A stretch of DNA of 64,000 nt from Bacteroidales bacterium (GTDB lineage Bacteria > Bacteroidota > Bacteroidia > Bacteroidales > UBA932): the NCBI GenBank assembly GCA_015060395.1, contig SUYP01000006.1, positions 1-64,000 on the forward strand. The letters run 5' to 3'. The position numbers were made by a program, and so were the translations under genes. The number at the start of each line of letters is the position of its first letter. Within the stretch, counting starts at the first letter, position 1. Under the pieces are notes generated by a model. It ran no database searches. It was not told the origin of the DNA and worked only from the letters and a program-made list of their open reading frames with translations. Shown here one piece after another: positions 43,462-51,807 of the stretch.

Positions 43462-44337
43462 TTATTTATAATCGTATGTTATGCTGCCGTCAATTGGGCA
43501 GATAGCGCAGTTGACAAGGTCATATCTTCCGTCCCGGTCAGCAGCATTCACAAGAATGAGCACCTTGCAGTTATTCAGGTTCCAGCCGTCTTCCAGCTTT
43601 ATGCTGAATGCCTTGTCAGCCTTTTCTCCCGGAAGCAGTGTCCTGGTCTTTGAACCGTAGATGCGTAGGTTGAGGGTCTCTCCTGCCATCGCTCTGACTG
43701 CATTGTCGTGTATGTGCTGCCACTCTTCCGTTGCTCCGTCCTGCTCAGATTCGATATCGTCTTCAAGGAGCCATACGGCGATACGGTAGAGATTCTCTTT
43801 TGCGACCTTGGTCTCGACAGCGACATTCAGATAACCGTCAGAAATCTTTGTGGATGCGGCGATGCCCGCGTCAGCACTGTCCTTGTGAAGCTGATCGATC
43901 TTGCTCCTGATGGCTGATGCCTCTATCGATGTTCCGGTGCTCAGGGTTGTGAGGTTGAATGTGAGTTCCGGATAATATCCGCTGCAGAAAGCCTGCGAAA
44001 GGTTGGCTGCTGCAGTAGAATATGCGGCATCGCCTTCTCCATCCTGATTGTATGAATGTGCTGCAACGTGATGATACTTGTCACTATATGCCTTGTCTTC
44101 AGCCACTTCCTTCAGTGAAGACATCAGTTTGGGACAGTTAGGGCAATATGTTCCGGTGTGCTGCAGAAGCATTATCCGGTGTGTGAATGAGGTGTTCTCC
44201 TTTTGTGGATCGGCAGGGATCTCCGGGATTCCGGTCTCATCGGGTTCCACCGGGTCGTGTATGCCTGTATTCTCTTCTCCGCAGCCGATGAATGCGATGA
44301 CGGCAGCAGCAAGAATGCTTAGAAATCTCTTTTCCAT
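43462..44337 (-). CDS. Omp28-family lipoprotein
   Basis: A 291-residue lipoprotein (lipobox AFIGCGE) with an Omp28 layout: a thioredoxin-like region with a CxxC motif (HTGTYCPNCPKLMSSLKEV), then a beta-rich half (YRIAVWLLEDDIESEQDG, NNCKVLILVNAADRDGRYDLVNC). The CxxC could act in redox or metal binding outside the cell. It is the first gene of a unit with the Fn3-like lipoprotein and the DUF4434 protein. Confidence 0.8.
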   Translation of the reverse strand: MEKRFLSILAAAVIAFIGCGEENTGIHDPVEPDETGIPEIPADPQKENTSFTHRIMLLQHTGTYCPNCPKLMSSLKEVAEDKAYSDKYHHVAAHSYNQDGEGDAAYSTAAANLSQAFCSGYYPELTFNLTTLSTGTSIEASAIRSKIDQLHKDSADAGIAASTKISDGYLNVAVETKVAKENLYRIAVWLLEDDIESEQDGATEEWQHIHDNAVRAMAGETLNLRIYGSKTRTLLPGEKADKAFSIKLEDGWNLNNCKVLILVNAADRDGRYDLVNCAICPIDGSITYDYK

Positions 44338-44427
44338 TTCAAAGTCATATTGTTAATTCTACAAAGATATGAATAATTCCTCTGCAAGAGCTAAATTAAA
44401 TCAGAAATGAGCAGGTACGCCCTTCCG

Positions 44428-44458
44428 TTTGAATATTATGAATTAATGTCTAACTTTG
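44428..44458 (+). promoter_or_regulatory. Complete Bacteroidetes promoter for the TBDR operon
   Basis: TTTG (44428-44431), 19 bp, then TAACTTTG (44451-44458): the -33 and -7 boxes at the standard spacing. It lies 57 bp before the GTG start of the acidic lipoprotein gene. Confidence 0.75.
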
Positions 44459-44515
44459 ACCGCTGAAGTCTTTGTATTTACTTTACCATTTCGTATTTAT
44501 TAAATTAATTGTATC

Positions 44516-45829
44516 GTGAAAAAGTTGTTTTTTCTTTTTTTATGCCTCTGCATTGCAGTTGTATCGTGTGACCAGAAGAATGCAGACGGGACTGACGGCC
44601 CTGTAATAATCAATCCTGATGATATAATCGTTGACAAGAATGATGTCCTTGATGACGAGACTCAGAAACTAAAGCTTGAGCAGGTGGCGACAAAGCTTAT
44701 GGATATGTTTCCTGCTGATGAGTATGAGGATATGATGGAACTCAGCAAGGTGATGTATTCGCATTGTGACAGATACTTCACTGATGAGGATTATGATTGG
44801 AGCGATCTGGAAGATGCAGGTGAGGATATAGCCGAGACCCTGTATGATGAGAAACAGAAAGGAGAATATAAGTGGCAATATACATATACCCTGTTCCTTT
44901 CAAACTGTACCGGTATCGTGACTCTGGACAAGAATGAGGCAAGGTACGAGGAATCTGACATCACGAAAGTGATAATAAAGGATGTGGATGGCGAAGACTG
45001 GGAGGCTGTCGTTACTCCGAAGCGCCTTAAGAAGGTTTTCCTCGGAGAGTTCCTTGAGACTTACTATGACTATTATGAGGATATCGAATATACTGATGTA
45101 TATAATGTTACGGTAGAGATTCCGGCTTCACTCTCTCTTGAAGTGAAGAGGAACGGCAGGTTCTTCGCTGAAGTTGAAGTGAAGTTCGATTACGAAGTCA
45201 GCAAGGATGGAGTTGATATTGAAAAAGATCAGATCGGGGTCGAGGCCGAAATAAAGATCGACGATCTTGCACTGACTCTCAAGAACGCCTCATACGATGC
45301 TTCGACAGGTAAGGTCGAGTTCTCGCAGTCTCTCAGGAAGGGTGATTATTTCATCTTCTCTCAGTCACTGAAGGAAAAGGCTGAACTTGAGTATGACGAA
45401 GATGAGGATGGTTATGTATATATTGAAGATTGGGACGGAGAGGTTGAAGTAGAGCTTAATGTTCTGGGAGAACTCCAGATCAAGGGCACCTGTCGCGATC
45501 TCAATAAGCTCTCAGGATACCTTGAGGATGAGTTTGATTCTGAAAAAGATTGTGAAAAGGCAGCGGAAAGGGTGACCGGACTGGTGGATCTCGGAGTTTA
45601 TTATGACGGAACTTCGACAAGACAGGCATCTGTAGAGTTTGATCCGGTCGTTGAAGACAACGGCTATGGTGATGAGTTCTATTGGATCGAGCCGGTGCTG
45701 GTCTTTGGCGATGGATCAAGGTATTTCTTCTATGATTATTTCGACGACCGCATTTTCGAGGATCTTGTAGAGGATTTTGAAGACTTCATCTACGATTACG
45801 AGGATATGGTCGAAGATGTCTATGAATAG
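44516..45829 (+). CDS. Acidic lipoprotein of unknown function
   Basis: A 437-residue lipoprotein (MKKLFFLFLCLCIAVVSC) that begins with GTG. It is rich in Asp, Glu and Tyr, most strongly at the C-terminus (DDRIFEDLVEDFEDFIYDYE). The middle forms beta strands with alternating charges. I recognise no family. The acidity might mean calcium or cation binding. It is the first gene in a three-gene operon with a TonB-dependent receptor and a DUF4249 lipoprotein, so it could be a surface accessory. Confidence 0.7.
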   Translation: MKKLFFLFLCLCIAVVSCDQKNADGTDGPVIINPDDIIVDKNDVLDDETQKLKLEQVATKLMDMFPADEYEDMMELSKVMYSHCDRYFTDEDYDWSDLEDAGEDIAETLYDEKQKGEYKWQYTYTLFLSNCTGIVTLDKNEARYEESDITKVIIKDVDGEDWEAVVTPKRLKKVFLGEFLETYYDYYEDIEYTDVYNVTVEIPASLSLEVKRNGRFFAEVEVKFDYEVSKDGVDIEKDQIGVEAEIKIDDLALTLKNASYDASTGKVEFSQSLRKGDYFIFSQSLKEKAELEYDEDEDGYVYIEDWDGEVEVELNVLGELQIKGTCRDLNKLSGYLEDEFDSEKDCEKAAERVTGLVDLGVYYDGTSTRQASVEFDPVVEDNGYGDEFYWIEPVLVFGDGSRYFFYDYFDDRIFEDLVEDFEDFIYDYEDMVEDVYE

Positions 45830-45841
45830 AATCGGCTTCAT

Positions 45842-47869
45842 TTGAAACTGAACAGAAATATTATACTGCTGTTTGCGCTGTGGACCTTCCTGGCCTGTCC
45901 TTTGGAGATTCTGGCGCAAACAGATTCTTTATATATGGATCTGGACAGTGCGGTATTCTCTTCTCACAGACATACGTCGGCGCTGAAGTCCGTCGCCGGA
46001 AATGAGCTGGAGATGGATCTTTCTCAGATTCAGAACTATCCGAAAATCCTGGGAAATACGGATCCTATGAATATGCTGAAATATTTTGCCGGCGTGCAGA
46101 CGGCTTCAGAGTATGATTCGGGCATCCATATCCAGGGATGTGACAATGCACATAATTATATCGCGTCGGGTGGTGTGCCTGTCTATGGCGCGAATCATCT
46201 TTTCGGCTTGTTTTCGGTTTTTAATCCGTCTCATTATCCGAAGATGAAGTTCCGGCGTTCTGTGGTCTCTTCATCTGTGGCCAACAGACTGGGAGGCTTC
46301 ATCGGTATGGTGCTGCCGGATTCGCTGGACAGAAAGGTCCGTGGCGATTTTTCCATCGGCATAATGTCAGCTCAAGGCACACTTTCCTTCAAGGCAGGAA
46401 AAAGGTCTTTCGTTCATCTGTCAGCCAGAAGGTCATTCCTGAATATGCTGTATGGCAGATGGCTGAGAGTGGATGGAAATCCTATGAGGTATGGCTTCGG
46501 CGACTATAACCTCACATATCATATCGATGCAGGAAGCAGAGACAAGATATGGATTGATGCCTATCTGGGCAATGACAAGGCATTTCTCGGAGCCGGCAAC
46601 TATAATGTGGATCTTGGAGTCGCGTGGGGCAATCATCTTGGTGCGCTGCATTGGGAGCATACGGCGGGTGATTATGTGCTGAATCAGACTATGTATGTTT
46701 CCGGTTATGGGGTGGACGCGTCTCTTTATCAGGATGGCTCATCATTGAAGGTGCCTTCTTCGATAGGAACAGCAGGATATAAAGGGAAGATACAGTGGAA
46801 GGATTTCGTTTCCGGAGCGGATGTCACCCTATACAAGGTAAGGCCTCAGGCTCCGGAAAAGAATCTCAATGGAAATATGGATGTTGATGATTCAGAATTG
46901 CAGACCGCAGCTGAATTTGATGTTTATACCGATTATTCCAGAACCTTAGGAGAACGTTTTGAGGTGAATGCCGGAGTGAAGGCAAGCTGCTATCTCAGTC
47001 CGGAGAACAAGACCTTCTGGGGCCTTTCTCCGGCGGTCTCGCTATCATATAATGCCTATCAGATGGGAAAGGTGACAGCGTCATATTCCTATCAGCATCA
47101 GTATCTTTTCCAGACGGGACTTTCCAATATCGGGCTGCCTATAGATTTCTGGTTTATGGCAGGCAGCCACAGTCTTCCTCAAAGTGCCCTTTCCGGCTCT
47201 TTGAGTTATGAAGTCGGCCTGCAGAACGATATGTACCGGCTCAGTATGGAGGCTTATGGAAAGAGACTTTACAATCAGGTGGAATATAATGGCGATCTCT
47301 TCGATCTGCTTAATTCAGAATATGACCTGGACCGCTATCTTCTGAAGGGAGACGGTATGAATTATGGGGTTAACCTGATGATCCACAAGCAGTCCGGCAG
47401 TCTGACAGGATGGATCAGCTGTGCTGTGGGACGGGCTCTCAGGACCTTTGATGACCCGGATTATCCTTCCGTATATCCGGCAAGCCACGAGAGAATATAT
47501 GAATTGAATGCATTATGCTCATACGAATATGAAAAATGGCAGTTCTCCGGTACCTTTGTATGTGCTGGGGGAACGCCCTTTACCGCTCCTGAGTCATTCT
47601 ATCTGTCTGCAGGCAATCTTATTACGAAGTATGGTGAATACAATTCTTCCCGTCTGCGCCCTTATATCAGGCTAGACCTCTCTGTAAACTTCAGTTTCAG
47701 AAAAGATGGCAGGCAGGAAAACGGACTTAATATTTCCGTGTATAATGTTCTTGCCAGAAAGAACGAGATTATGTGGAGGCTCAATATAGATGACGGGACA
47801 TTCAGCTACAGGCCTATGGCCTTCTTTATGAGAATGATGCCGTCGATAAGCTATTATCATAAATTCTGA
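45842..47869 (+). CDS. TonB-dependent receptor-like outer-membrane protein
   Basis: A 675-residue receptor starting at TTG, which gives a good signal peptide (MKLNRNIILLFALWTFLA...LAQ); no ATG exists near it. The plug is visible (NTDPMNMLKYFAGVQTASEYDSGIHIQGCDNAHNY), followed by barrel strands ending in an aromatic (SYYHKF). The carboxypeptidase-like N-terminal extension is absent. TBDRs next to DUF4249 lipoproteins form a common pair in Bacteroidetes; the ligand is unknown. It starts 12 bp after the acidic lipoprotein gene. Confidence 0.85.
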   Translation: MKLNRNIILLFALWTFLACPLEILAQTDSLYMDLDSAVFSSHRHTSALKSVAGNELEMDLSQIQNYPKILGNTDPMNMLKYFAGVQTASEYDSGIHIQGCDNAHNYIASGGVPVYGANHLFGLFSVFNPSHYPKMKFRRSVVSSSVANRLGGFIGMVLPDSLDRKVRGDFSIGIMSAQGTLSFKAGKRSFVHLSARRSFLNMLYGRWLRVDGNPMRYGFGDYNLTYHIDAGSRDKIWIDAYLGNDKAFLGAGNYNVDLGVAWGNHLGALHWEHTAGDYVLNQTMYVSGYGVDASLYQDGSSLKVPSSIGTAGYKGKIQWKDFVSGADVTLYKVRPQAPEKNLNGNMDVDDSELQTAAEFDVYTDYSRTLGERFEVNAGVKASCYLSPENKTFWGLSPAVSLSYNAYQMGKVTASYSYQHQYLFQTGLSNIGLPIDFWFMAGSHSLPQSALSGSLSYEVGLQNDMYRLSMEAYGKRLYNQVEYNGDLFDLLNSEYDLDRYLLKGDGMNYGVNLMIHKQSGSLTGWISCAVGRALRTFDDPDYPSVYPASHERIYELNALCSYEYEKWQFSGTFVCAGGTPFTAPESFYLSAGNLITKYGEYNSSRLRPYIRLDLSVNFSFRKDGRQENGLNISVYNVLARKNEIMWRLNIDDGTFSYRPMAFFMRMMPSISYYHKF

Positions 47870-47873
47870 TGCG

Positions 47874-48725
47874 ATGAAGAGATTGTTGGGAATATTAGCC
47901 GCTTGTGTGTGCTGCTTCAGCTGCGTGGATATCCGCTTGCCTGAAGCGGAATCCGAGCTTGTGCTGGAAGGCTGGATAGAAGAGGACGGCTTTCCTGTCG
48001 TATTGCTCAGTACATCAGTTCCGGTGACCACAGGCAGCAAGGATATGGAGTCATTGCAGGAGCATATAGTGAGGTGGGGAAAGGTGGTTATATCCGACGG
48101 TGACAAGGAGGTCGTGCTGACGGGAGGTCCGGACGAGAGATTCATACCTCCATATTCCTATACCACGGCTAAGATGCGAGGCCAGGTAGGGAAGACCTAT
48201 ACTCTCAAGGCCGAATATAAAGACCGGCGGATAACGGCTTCAACTACGATACCGCAATCAAAGGAGCTTGAATATCTGAGGACGGAACAGGTCTCGCCCG
48301 GGAAATACAAGATTGTAGCTGGAATGAAAGATGATTCCTCTGGGAAGGATTTCTATAAGTTCTTTGTAAAGAGAGAGGGGAAGGACAGTACTTATATGTC
48401 CTCTTTCCTGGGTCTTGTGAATGATGAAGTGCTCACGGACGGGGTGAATGAGGTGTCGGTCTATAACGGTATAAGCGTGCGTGAGAGTGATTTCGATCAG
48501 TATTTTGAGGAGGATGATGTCGTCTATGTGCGTTTCAGTACGATGGATGAGGCTTCCTGGAGATATTGGGACGGTTTTGAAGAAATCCAGTCGCTCTCCA
48601 GAAATCCTTTTTTCCCCGTTTCGAATGCGATCCGATCAAATGTGACGGGTGGCTTGGGATATTGGGCCGGCTATGGCTCCACATATTACAGGCTGCCGAT
48701 ATCTGCGCCGGGTGAAAAAGAATAA
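47874..48725 (+). CDS. DUF4249 lipoprotein
   Basis: A 283-residue lipoprotein (CVCCFSCVD) with the DUF4249 pattern (LVLEGWIEEDGFPVVLLSTSVPV, GKVVISDGDKEVVL, GKTYTLKAEYKDRRITASTTIP). It probably caps or assists the TonB-dependent receptor encoded 4 bp upstream, as SusD does for SusC. This functional analogy is not proven. The stop codon lies inside the bidirectional terminator. Confidence 0.85.
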   Translation: MKRLLGILAACVCCFSCVDIRLPEAESELVLEGWIEEDGFPVVLLSTSVPVTTGSKDMESLQEHIVRWGKVVISDGDKEVVLTGGPDERFIPPYSYTTAKMRGQVGKTYTLKAEYKDRRITASTTIPQSKELEYLRTEQVSPGKYKIVAGMKDDSSGKDFYKFFVKREGKDSTYMSSFLGLVNDEVLTDGVNEVSVYNGISVRESDFDQYFEEDDVVYVRFSTMDEASWRYWDGFEEIQSLSRNPFFPVSNAIRSNVTGGLGYWAGYGSTYYRLPISAPGEKE

Positions 48726-48759
48726 GAGCAGACGGGATATGAACCTCTCTGCTCTTATT
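48721..48759. terminator. Bidirectional terminator between DUF4249 gene and asd
   Basis: AATAAGAGCAGA (48721-48732) and TCTGCTCTTATT (48748-48759) pair over 12 bp. T-runs exist on both sides. It serves the two converging genes. Confidence 0.8.
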
Positions 48760-48762
48760 GTC

Positions 48763-49770
48763 TTACTCCCTAGGGAGGAATCCTTTTTCAATAAGTTTTT
48801 CCGCAATCTGGACAGCGTTTGTCGCCGCTCCCTTGCGGAGATTGTCAGCTACGCACCAGAAGTTGAGGCCGTACTTGACTGAAGGGTCCCTGCGGATGCG
48901 TCCTACGAAGACATCGTTCTTACCCCAGGCATAGAGAGGCATCGGATAGACGTTGTTTGCCGGATCGTCCTGAAGGGTGACGCCAGGAGTCTCTTCCATA
49001 ATCCTGCGGACATCCTCAAGAGTGAAGTCTTTTTCGAATTCGAGGTTGATGGATTCTGAATGACCACCCTGGACAGGCACGCGGACTGTAGTAGGAGATA
49101 CTCCTATGCTGTCGTCTGCGAAGATCTTGTGGGTCTCGTTGACCATCTTCATCTCCTCCTTGGTATAGCCTGTCTCAAGGAATGAGTCGATATGAGGCAG
49201 GATGTTCTGGTCGATCGGATGCGGATAGACTGCAGGATATTCGCCCCACTTTCCGCCTGCACGCTCAGCTGTCATCTGATCCATAGCCTTATAACCGGTA
49301 CCTGTAACCGACTGATAAGTTGACACAACTATGCGCTTGATCGTATAGGCCTTGTGAAGAGGCCAGAGCGGAAGGAGCATCTGGATGGTCGAGCAGTTAG
49401 GGTTTGCGATGATCATATCATCCTTCCCGATCACATCTCCGTTGATTTCCGGAACCACAAGCTTCTTTGTCGGATCCATACGCCAGTGCGACGAGTTGTC
49501 CACAACGCGTGTTCCCACCTCGGCGAACTTAGGTGCGAGCTCCGCAGATGTGCTTCCGCCTGCCGAGAAGAGTGCGAGGTCAGGACGTGCAGCTATCGCG
49601 TCTTCAGCACTTACTACTGTCCACTCCTTTCCCTGGAATGTGATCTTGCGTCCTACAGACTTTGCAGAAGCTACCGGAAGGAGCTCCGTTACAGGGAAGT
49701 TCCTCTCTGCGAGTACTTCCAGCATTCTGGTGCCTACCAGTCCAGTGGCACCCACTACAGCTACTTTCAT
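48763..49770 (-). CDS. asd: Aspartate-semialdehyde dehydrogenase
   Basis: A 335-residue enzyme that reduces aspartyl phosphate to aspartate semialdehyde, the branch point to lysine, threonine and methionine. Seen are the NADP fold (VAVVGATGLVGTRMLEVL), the catalytic Cys in ANPNCSTIQML and the substrate-binding GGHSESINLEF with His. It belongs to the same pathway as metX, the aspartokinase fusion and metY upstream on this strand. A GIY-YIG repeat element and a duplicated leader separate it from metY. Confidence 0.96.
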   Translation of the reverse strand: MKVAVVGATGLVGTRMLEVLAERNFPVTELLPVASAKSVGRKITFQGKEWTVVSAEDAIAARPDLALFSAGGSTSAELAPKFAEVGTRVVDNSSHWRMDPTKKLVVPEINGDVIGKDDMIIANPNCSTIQMLLPLWPLHKAYTIKRIVVSTYQSVTGTGYKAMDQMTAERAGGKWGEYPAVYPHPIDQNILPHIDSFLETGYTKEEMKMVNETHKIFADDSIGVSPTTVRVPVQGGHSESINLEFEKDFTLEDVRRIMEETPGVTLQDDPANNVYPMPLYAWGKNDVFVGRIRRDPSVKYGLNFWCVADNLRKGAATNAVQIAEKLIEKGFLPRE

Positions 49771-49771
49771 A

Positions 49772-49976
49772 TTTTCTTACCTTATAACTTTATTTAATAT
49801 CTCTTAACTTATCACTATTTCGGAGGATGTGCATAAATATGAAAATATTTCTACGTTACCCTCCTCCTAAATCCTCCTCCTCGGGAGGAGGACTTACTAT
49901 CGCTTCGCTCGAAGTTTTCTTACCTTATAACTTTAATTAATATTTCTAAACATATCACTTTTTCGGAGGTGTACCT
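49772..49976 (-). repeat. Duplicated asd leader (143-bp period) with a palindromic element
   Basis: Reading toward asd, a ~60-bp leader segment (49915-49976), a hairpin element and a second copy of the leader (49772-49821) occur in order. The repeat period is 143 bp. The layout copies that of aroC, where the period is 141 bp, though the leader sequences differ. The two leader copies have diverged by about ten bases. Confidence 0.8.
49822..49910 (-). repeat. Palindromic element shared with the aroC leader
   Basis: On the minus strand the element reads GAGCGAAGCGATAG, then a hairpin (TCCTCCTC / GAGGAGGA), GATTTAGGAGGAGGGTAACG and TTTCATATTTATGCAC. The copies at 2328-2414 and 2469-2555 share this order with the same flanking words. 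It points toward the downstream gene in every case. Confidence 0.85.
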
Positions 49977-49978
49977 CT

Positions 49979-50395
49979 TGTCATTTCGACCGAGCGTAGC
50001 GAGTGGAGAAATCTATATGGTGATATTCTTACCTAAATCCATTAAATCTGGATTCAATGTTTTAATAAGCCATTCTTTTTTCTCCCGCCTCCATTTCTTC
50101 AGCTTCTTTTCTCGTTCAATAGCCTGATTGATATCAGAATATTCTTCGTAATATACTAGTTTGCAACAATTGTATTTCTGTGAAAATCCAGGAATCGATC
50201 CACTTTTGTGTTCTGTAACCCTTCGTTCTATGTCATTTGTCACACCAATATATAATGTTGAGTTGTTTGGACTTGACATTATATATGTGTAGTATGTGTT
50301 GTACATATTTCTTTTATAGATTTCTCGACTTCGCTCGAAATGACAATGTAATTCGCTCGAAATGACAATGTAATTTGCTGGAAATGACAATCAAT
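49979..50395. mobile_element. GIY-YIG gene enclosed by inverted palindromic repeats
   Basis: The left side (49979-50017) has TGTCATTTCGACCGAGCGT and, after a few more bases, GGAGAAATCTATA. The right side, in inverse orientation, has TGTCATTTCGAGCGAAG and GAGAAATCTATA (50318-50345), then two more truncated units with a 22-bp period up to 50395. Only the GIY-YIG gene lies between. The layout fits a small mobile repeat with its own nuclease. Confidence 0.6.
50013..50306 (-). CDS. Single-domain GIY-YIG endonuclease
   Basis: A 97-residue nuclease of the UvrC-N/UPF0213 type. The GIY-YIG motifs are TYYTYIM and LYIGVTNDIERRVTEHK, with catalytic Arg in the second helix and the conserved Glu in the C-terminal part (REKKLKKW). 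The ATG at 50306 (MYNTYYTYIMSS) is the true start. An upstream Met reads the palindromic repeat as protein (CHFERSREI) and is not used. It lies in the gap between metY and asd on the same strand. Confidence 0.88.
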   Translation of the reverse strand: MYNTYYTYIMSSPNNSTLYIGVTNDIERRVTEHKSGSIPGFSQKYNCCKLVYYEEYSDINQAIEREKKLKKWRREKKEWLIKTLNPDLMDLGKNITI

Positions 50396-50403
50396 ATCAG
50401 TTG

Positions 50404-51678
50404 CTACAATGCTGCGGTAAGGTCGGCGATGAGGTCATCGACATTTTCTATGCCGACGCTGAGACGAAGCATATTAGGATAAACACCGGCGGCTACCTGC
50501 TCTTCAGGACTGAGCTGGGAGTGGGTTGTGGATGCCGGATGTACGATGAGTGATTTGGCATCTCCAACACTTCCTACGTGCAGGATGAGCTCCAGACGGG
50601 TAACCAGTGCGGCAGCTGCGTCGAAACCTCCCTTCACACGAAATGTGAGCACTCCACCGAATCCGTGACGCAGATACTTGCATCCGAGTTCGTGGTACTG
50701 ATTGCTCTTGAGGCCAGGGTAGTTAACGCTCTCGACAGCCGGATGCTTCTCAAGGAATTCTGCTACTGCAAGTGCATTGTCGCAGCAACGTTCTGCCCTC
50801 AATGAAAGAGTCTCCAGACCTTGAAGCATCAGGAATGAATTGAAAGGTGAAGCGGCCGGACCGATGTTGCGGAGACCGTCCACGCGTACACGTCCGGCAA
50901 ATGCTGCATCACCGAACACTTCCTTGTAAACCAGACCGTGATAACTCTCGGATGGGGCAGCCAGAAGCGGGTATTTCTCAGGTGTCCAGTCGAAGTTGCC
51001 TCCGTCAACAACCACTCCGCCGAGGGCTGTTCCGTGTCCGCAGATCCATTTGGTTGCAGAATGGATGGATACATTGGCACCCCATTCGAACGGACGGAAA
51101 AGATATCCTCCCATACCGAAAGTGTTGTCAACCATCACGCAGATGCCCTTCCTGCGTGCCATCTCCACGATAGGCTCATAGTCAGGGATATTGAATGCCG
51201 GATTGCCGATGTTCTCGAGGAAGATTGCCTTTGTACGTCCGTCAACAAGTGGCTCAAGGTCTGCGGCGCTGTCGCTCTTTGCAAAGCGTACCTCGATACC
51301 CATATCACGGAGGGTGATGGCGAACATCGTGAATGTACCTCCATAAAGGAAAGGCTGGGCCACGATGTTGTCGCCAGGACCACAGATGTTGGTGATGGAG
51401 AGGAATACCGCTGACTGGCCTGAGGCTGTCGAAACGGCGGCCACACCTCCTTCGAGGGCTGCCATACGCTTTTCAAACACCTCGTTGGTGGTGTTGGTGA
51501 TACGTGTATATATGTTGCCCGGACGCTTGAGCTCGAAAAGCTCCGCTCCGTACTGCATATCGTCGAAAGTATATGCGGTGCTCTGATATATCGGCACTGC
51601 TGTACCCTTCGATACCGGGTCTATCTCCTGTCCGGCCCTTACCTGAAGGGTCTCGAACCTGTAATTCTTCTTTTCCAT
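50404..51678 (-). CDS. metY: O-acetylhomoserine aminocarboxypropyltransferase (MetY)
   Basis: A 424-residue PLP enzyme that makes homocysteine from O-acetylhomoserine and sulfide. Visible are TYRNTTNEVFEKRMAALEGG-type start, the PLP lysine in SATKWICGHG, and the Cys/Met-metabolism signature (IVHPASTTHSQLSPEE). The ATG at 51678 (MEKKNYRFETLQVRAGQE) is chosen over a longer frame. It is third in the metX-thrA-metY unit. Two related inverted repeats lie in its leader. Confidence 0.94.
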   Translation of the reverse strand: MEKKNYRFETLQVRAGQEIDPVSKGTAVPIYQSTAYTFDDMQYGAELFELKRPGNIYTRITNTTNEVFEKRMAALEGGVAAVSTASGQSAVFLSITNICGPGDNIVAQPFLYGGTFTMFAITLRDMGIEVRFAKSDSAADLEPLVDGRTKAIFLENIGNPAFNIPDYEPIVEMARRKGICVMVDNTFGMGGYLFRPFEWGANVSIHSATKWICGHGTALGGVVVDGGNFDWTPEKYPLLAAPSESYHGLVYKEVFGDAAFAGRVRVDGLRNIGPAASPFNSFLMLQGLETLSLRAERCCDNALAVAEFLEKHPAVESVNYPGLKSNQYHELGCKYLRHGFGGVLTFRVKGGFDAAAALVTRLELILHVGSVGDAKSLIVHPASTTHSQLSPEEQVAAGVYPNMLRLSVGIENVDDLIADLTAAL

Positions 51679-51691
51679 AATTTTGTTTTTT

Positions 51692-51802
51692 GTTCCAGTG
51701 AACTTTGATGTATTGAACTTCACTGGAACTATGGTAAAACAGTTGTTTCAGTTATTTTTCGGATGTTCTGGTGAACTGTTCGGAACGAATCTTCACTAGA
51801 AC
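51692..51802 (-). promoter_or_regulatory. Two related inverted repeats upstream of metY
   Basis: Box 1: GTTCCAGTGAA (51692-51702) and TTCACTGGAAC (51719-51729), perfect. Box 2: GTTCTGGTGAA (51765-51775) and TTCACTAGAAC (51792-51802), one mismatch. Both have 11-bp arms and a 16-bp gap, 73 bp apart. They fill the 129-bp gap between the aspartokinase stop and metY. They could be protein operators or RNA stems. Confidence 0.7.
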
Positions 51803-51807
51803 TGTTT

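Noticed and set aside
45501..45919. Minus-strand frames over the acidic lipoprotein
   Set aside because: They are antisense to an Asp/Glu-rich gene and read as His/Gln/Pro-rich noise.
50307..50390. N-terminal extension of the GIY-YIG protein
   Set aside because: These codons translate the flanking palindromic repeat (CHFERSREI); the GIY-YIG domain starts at 50306.
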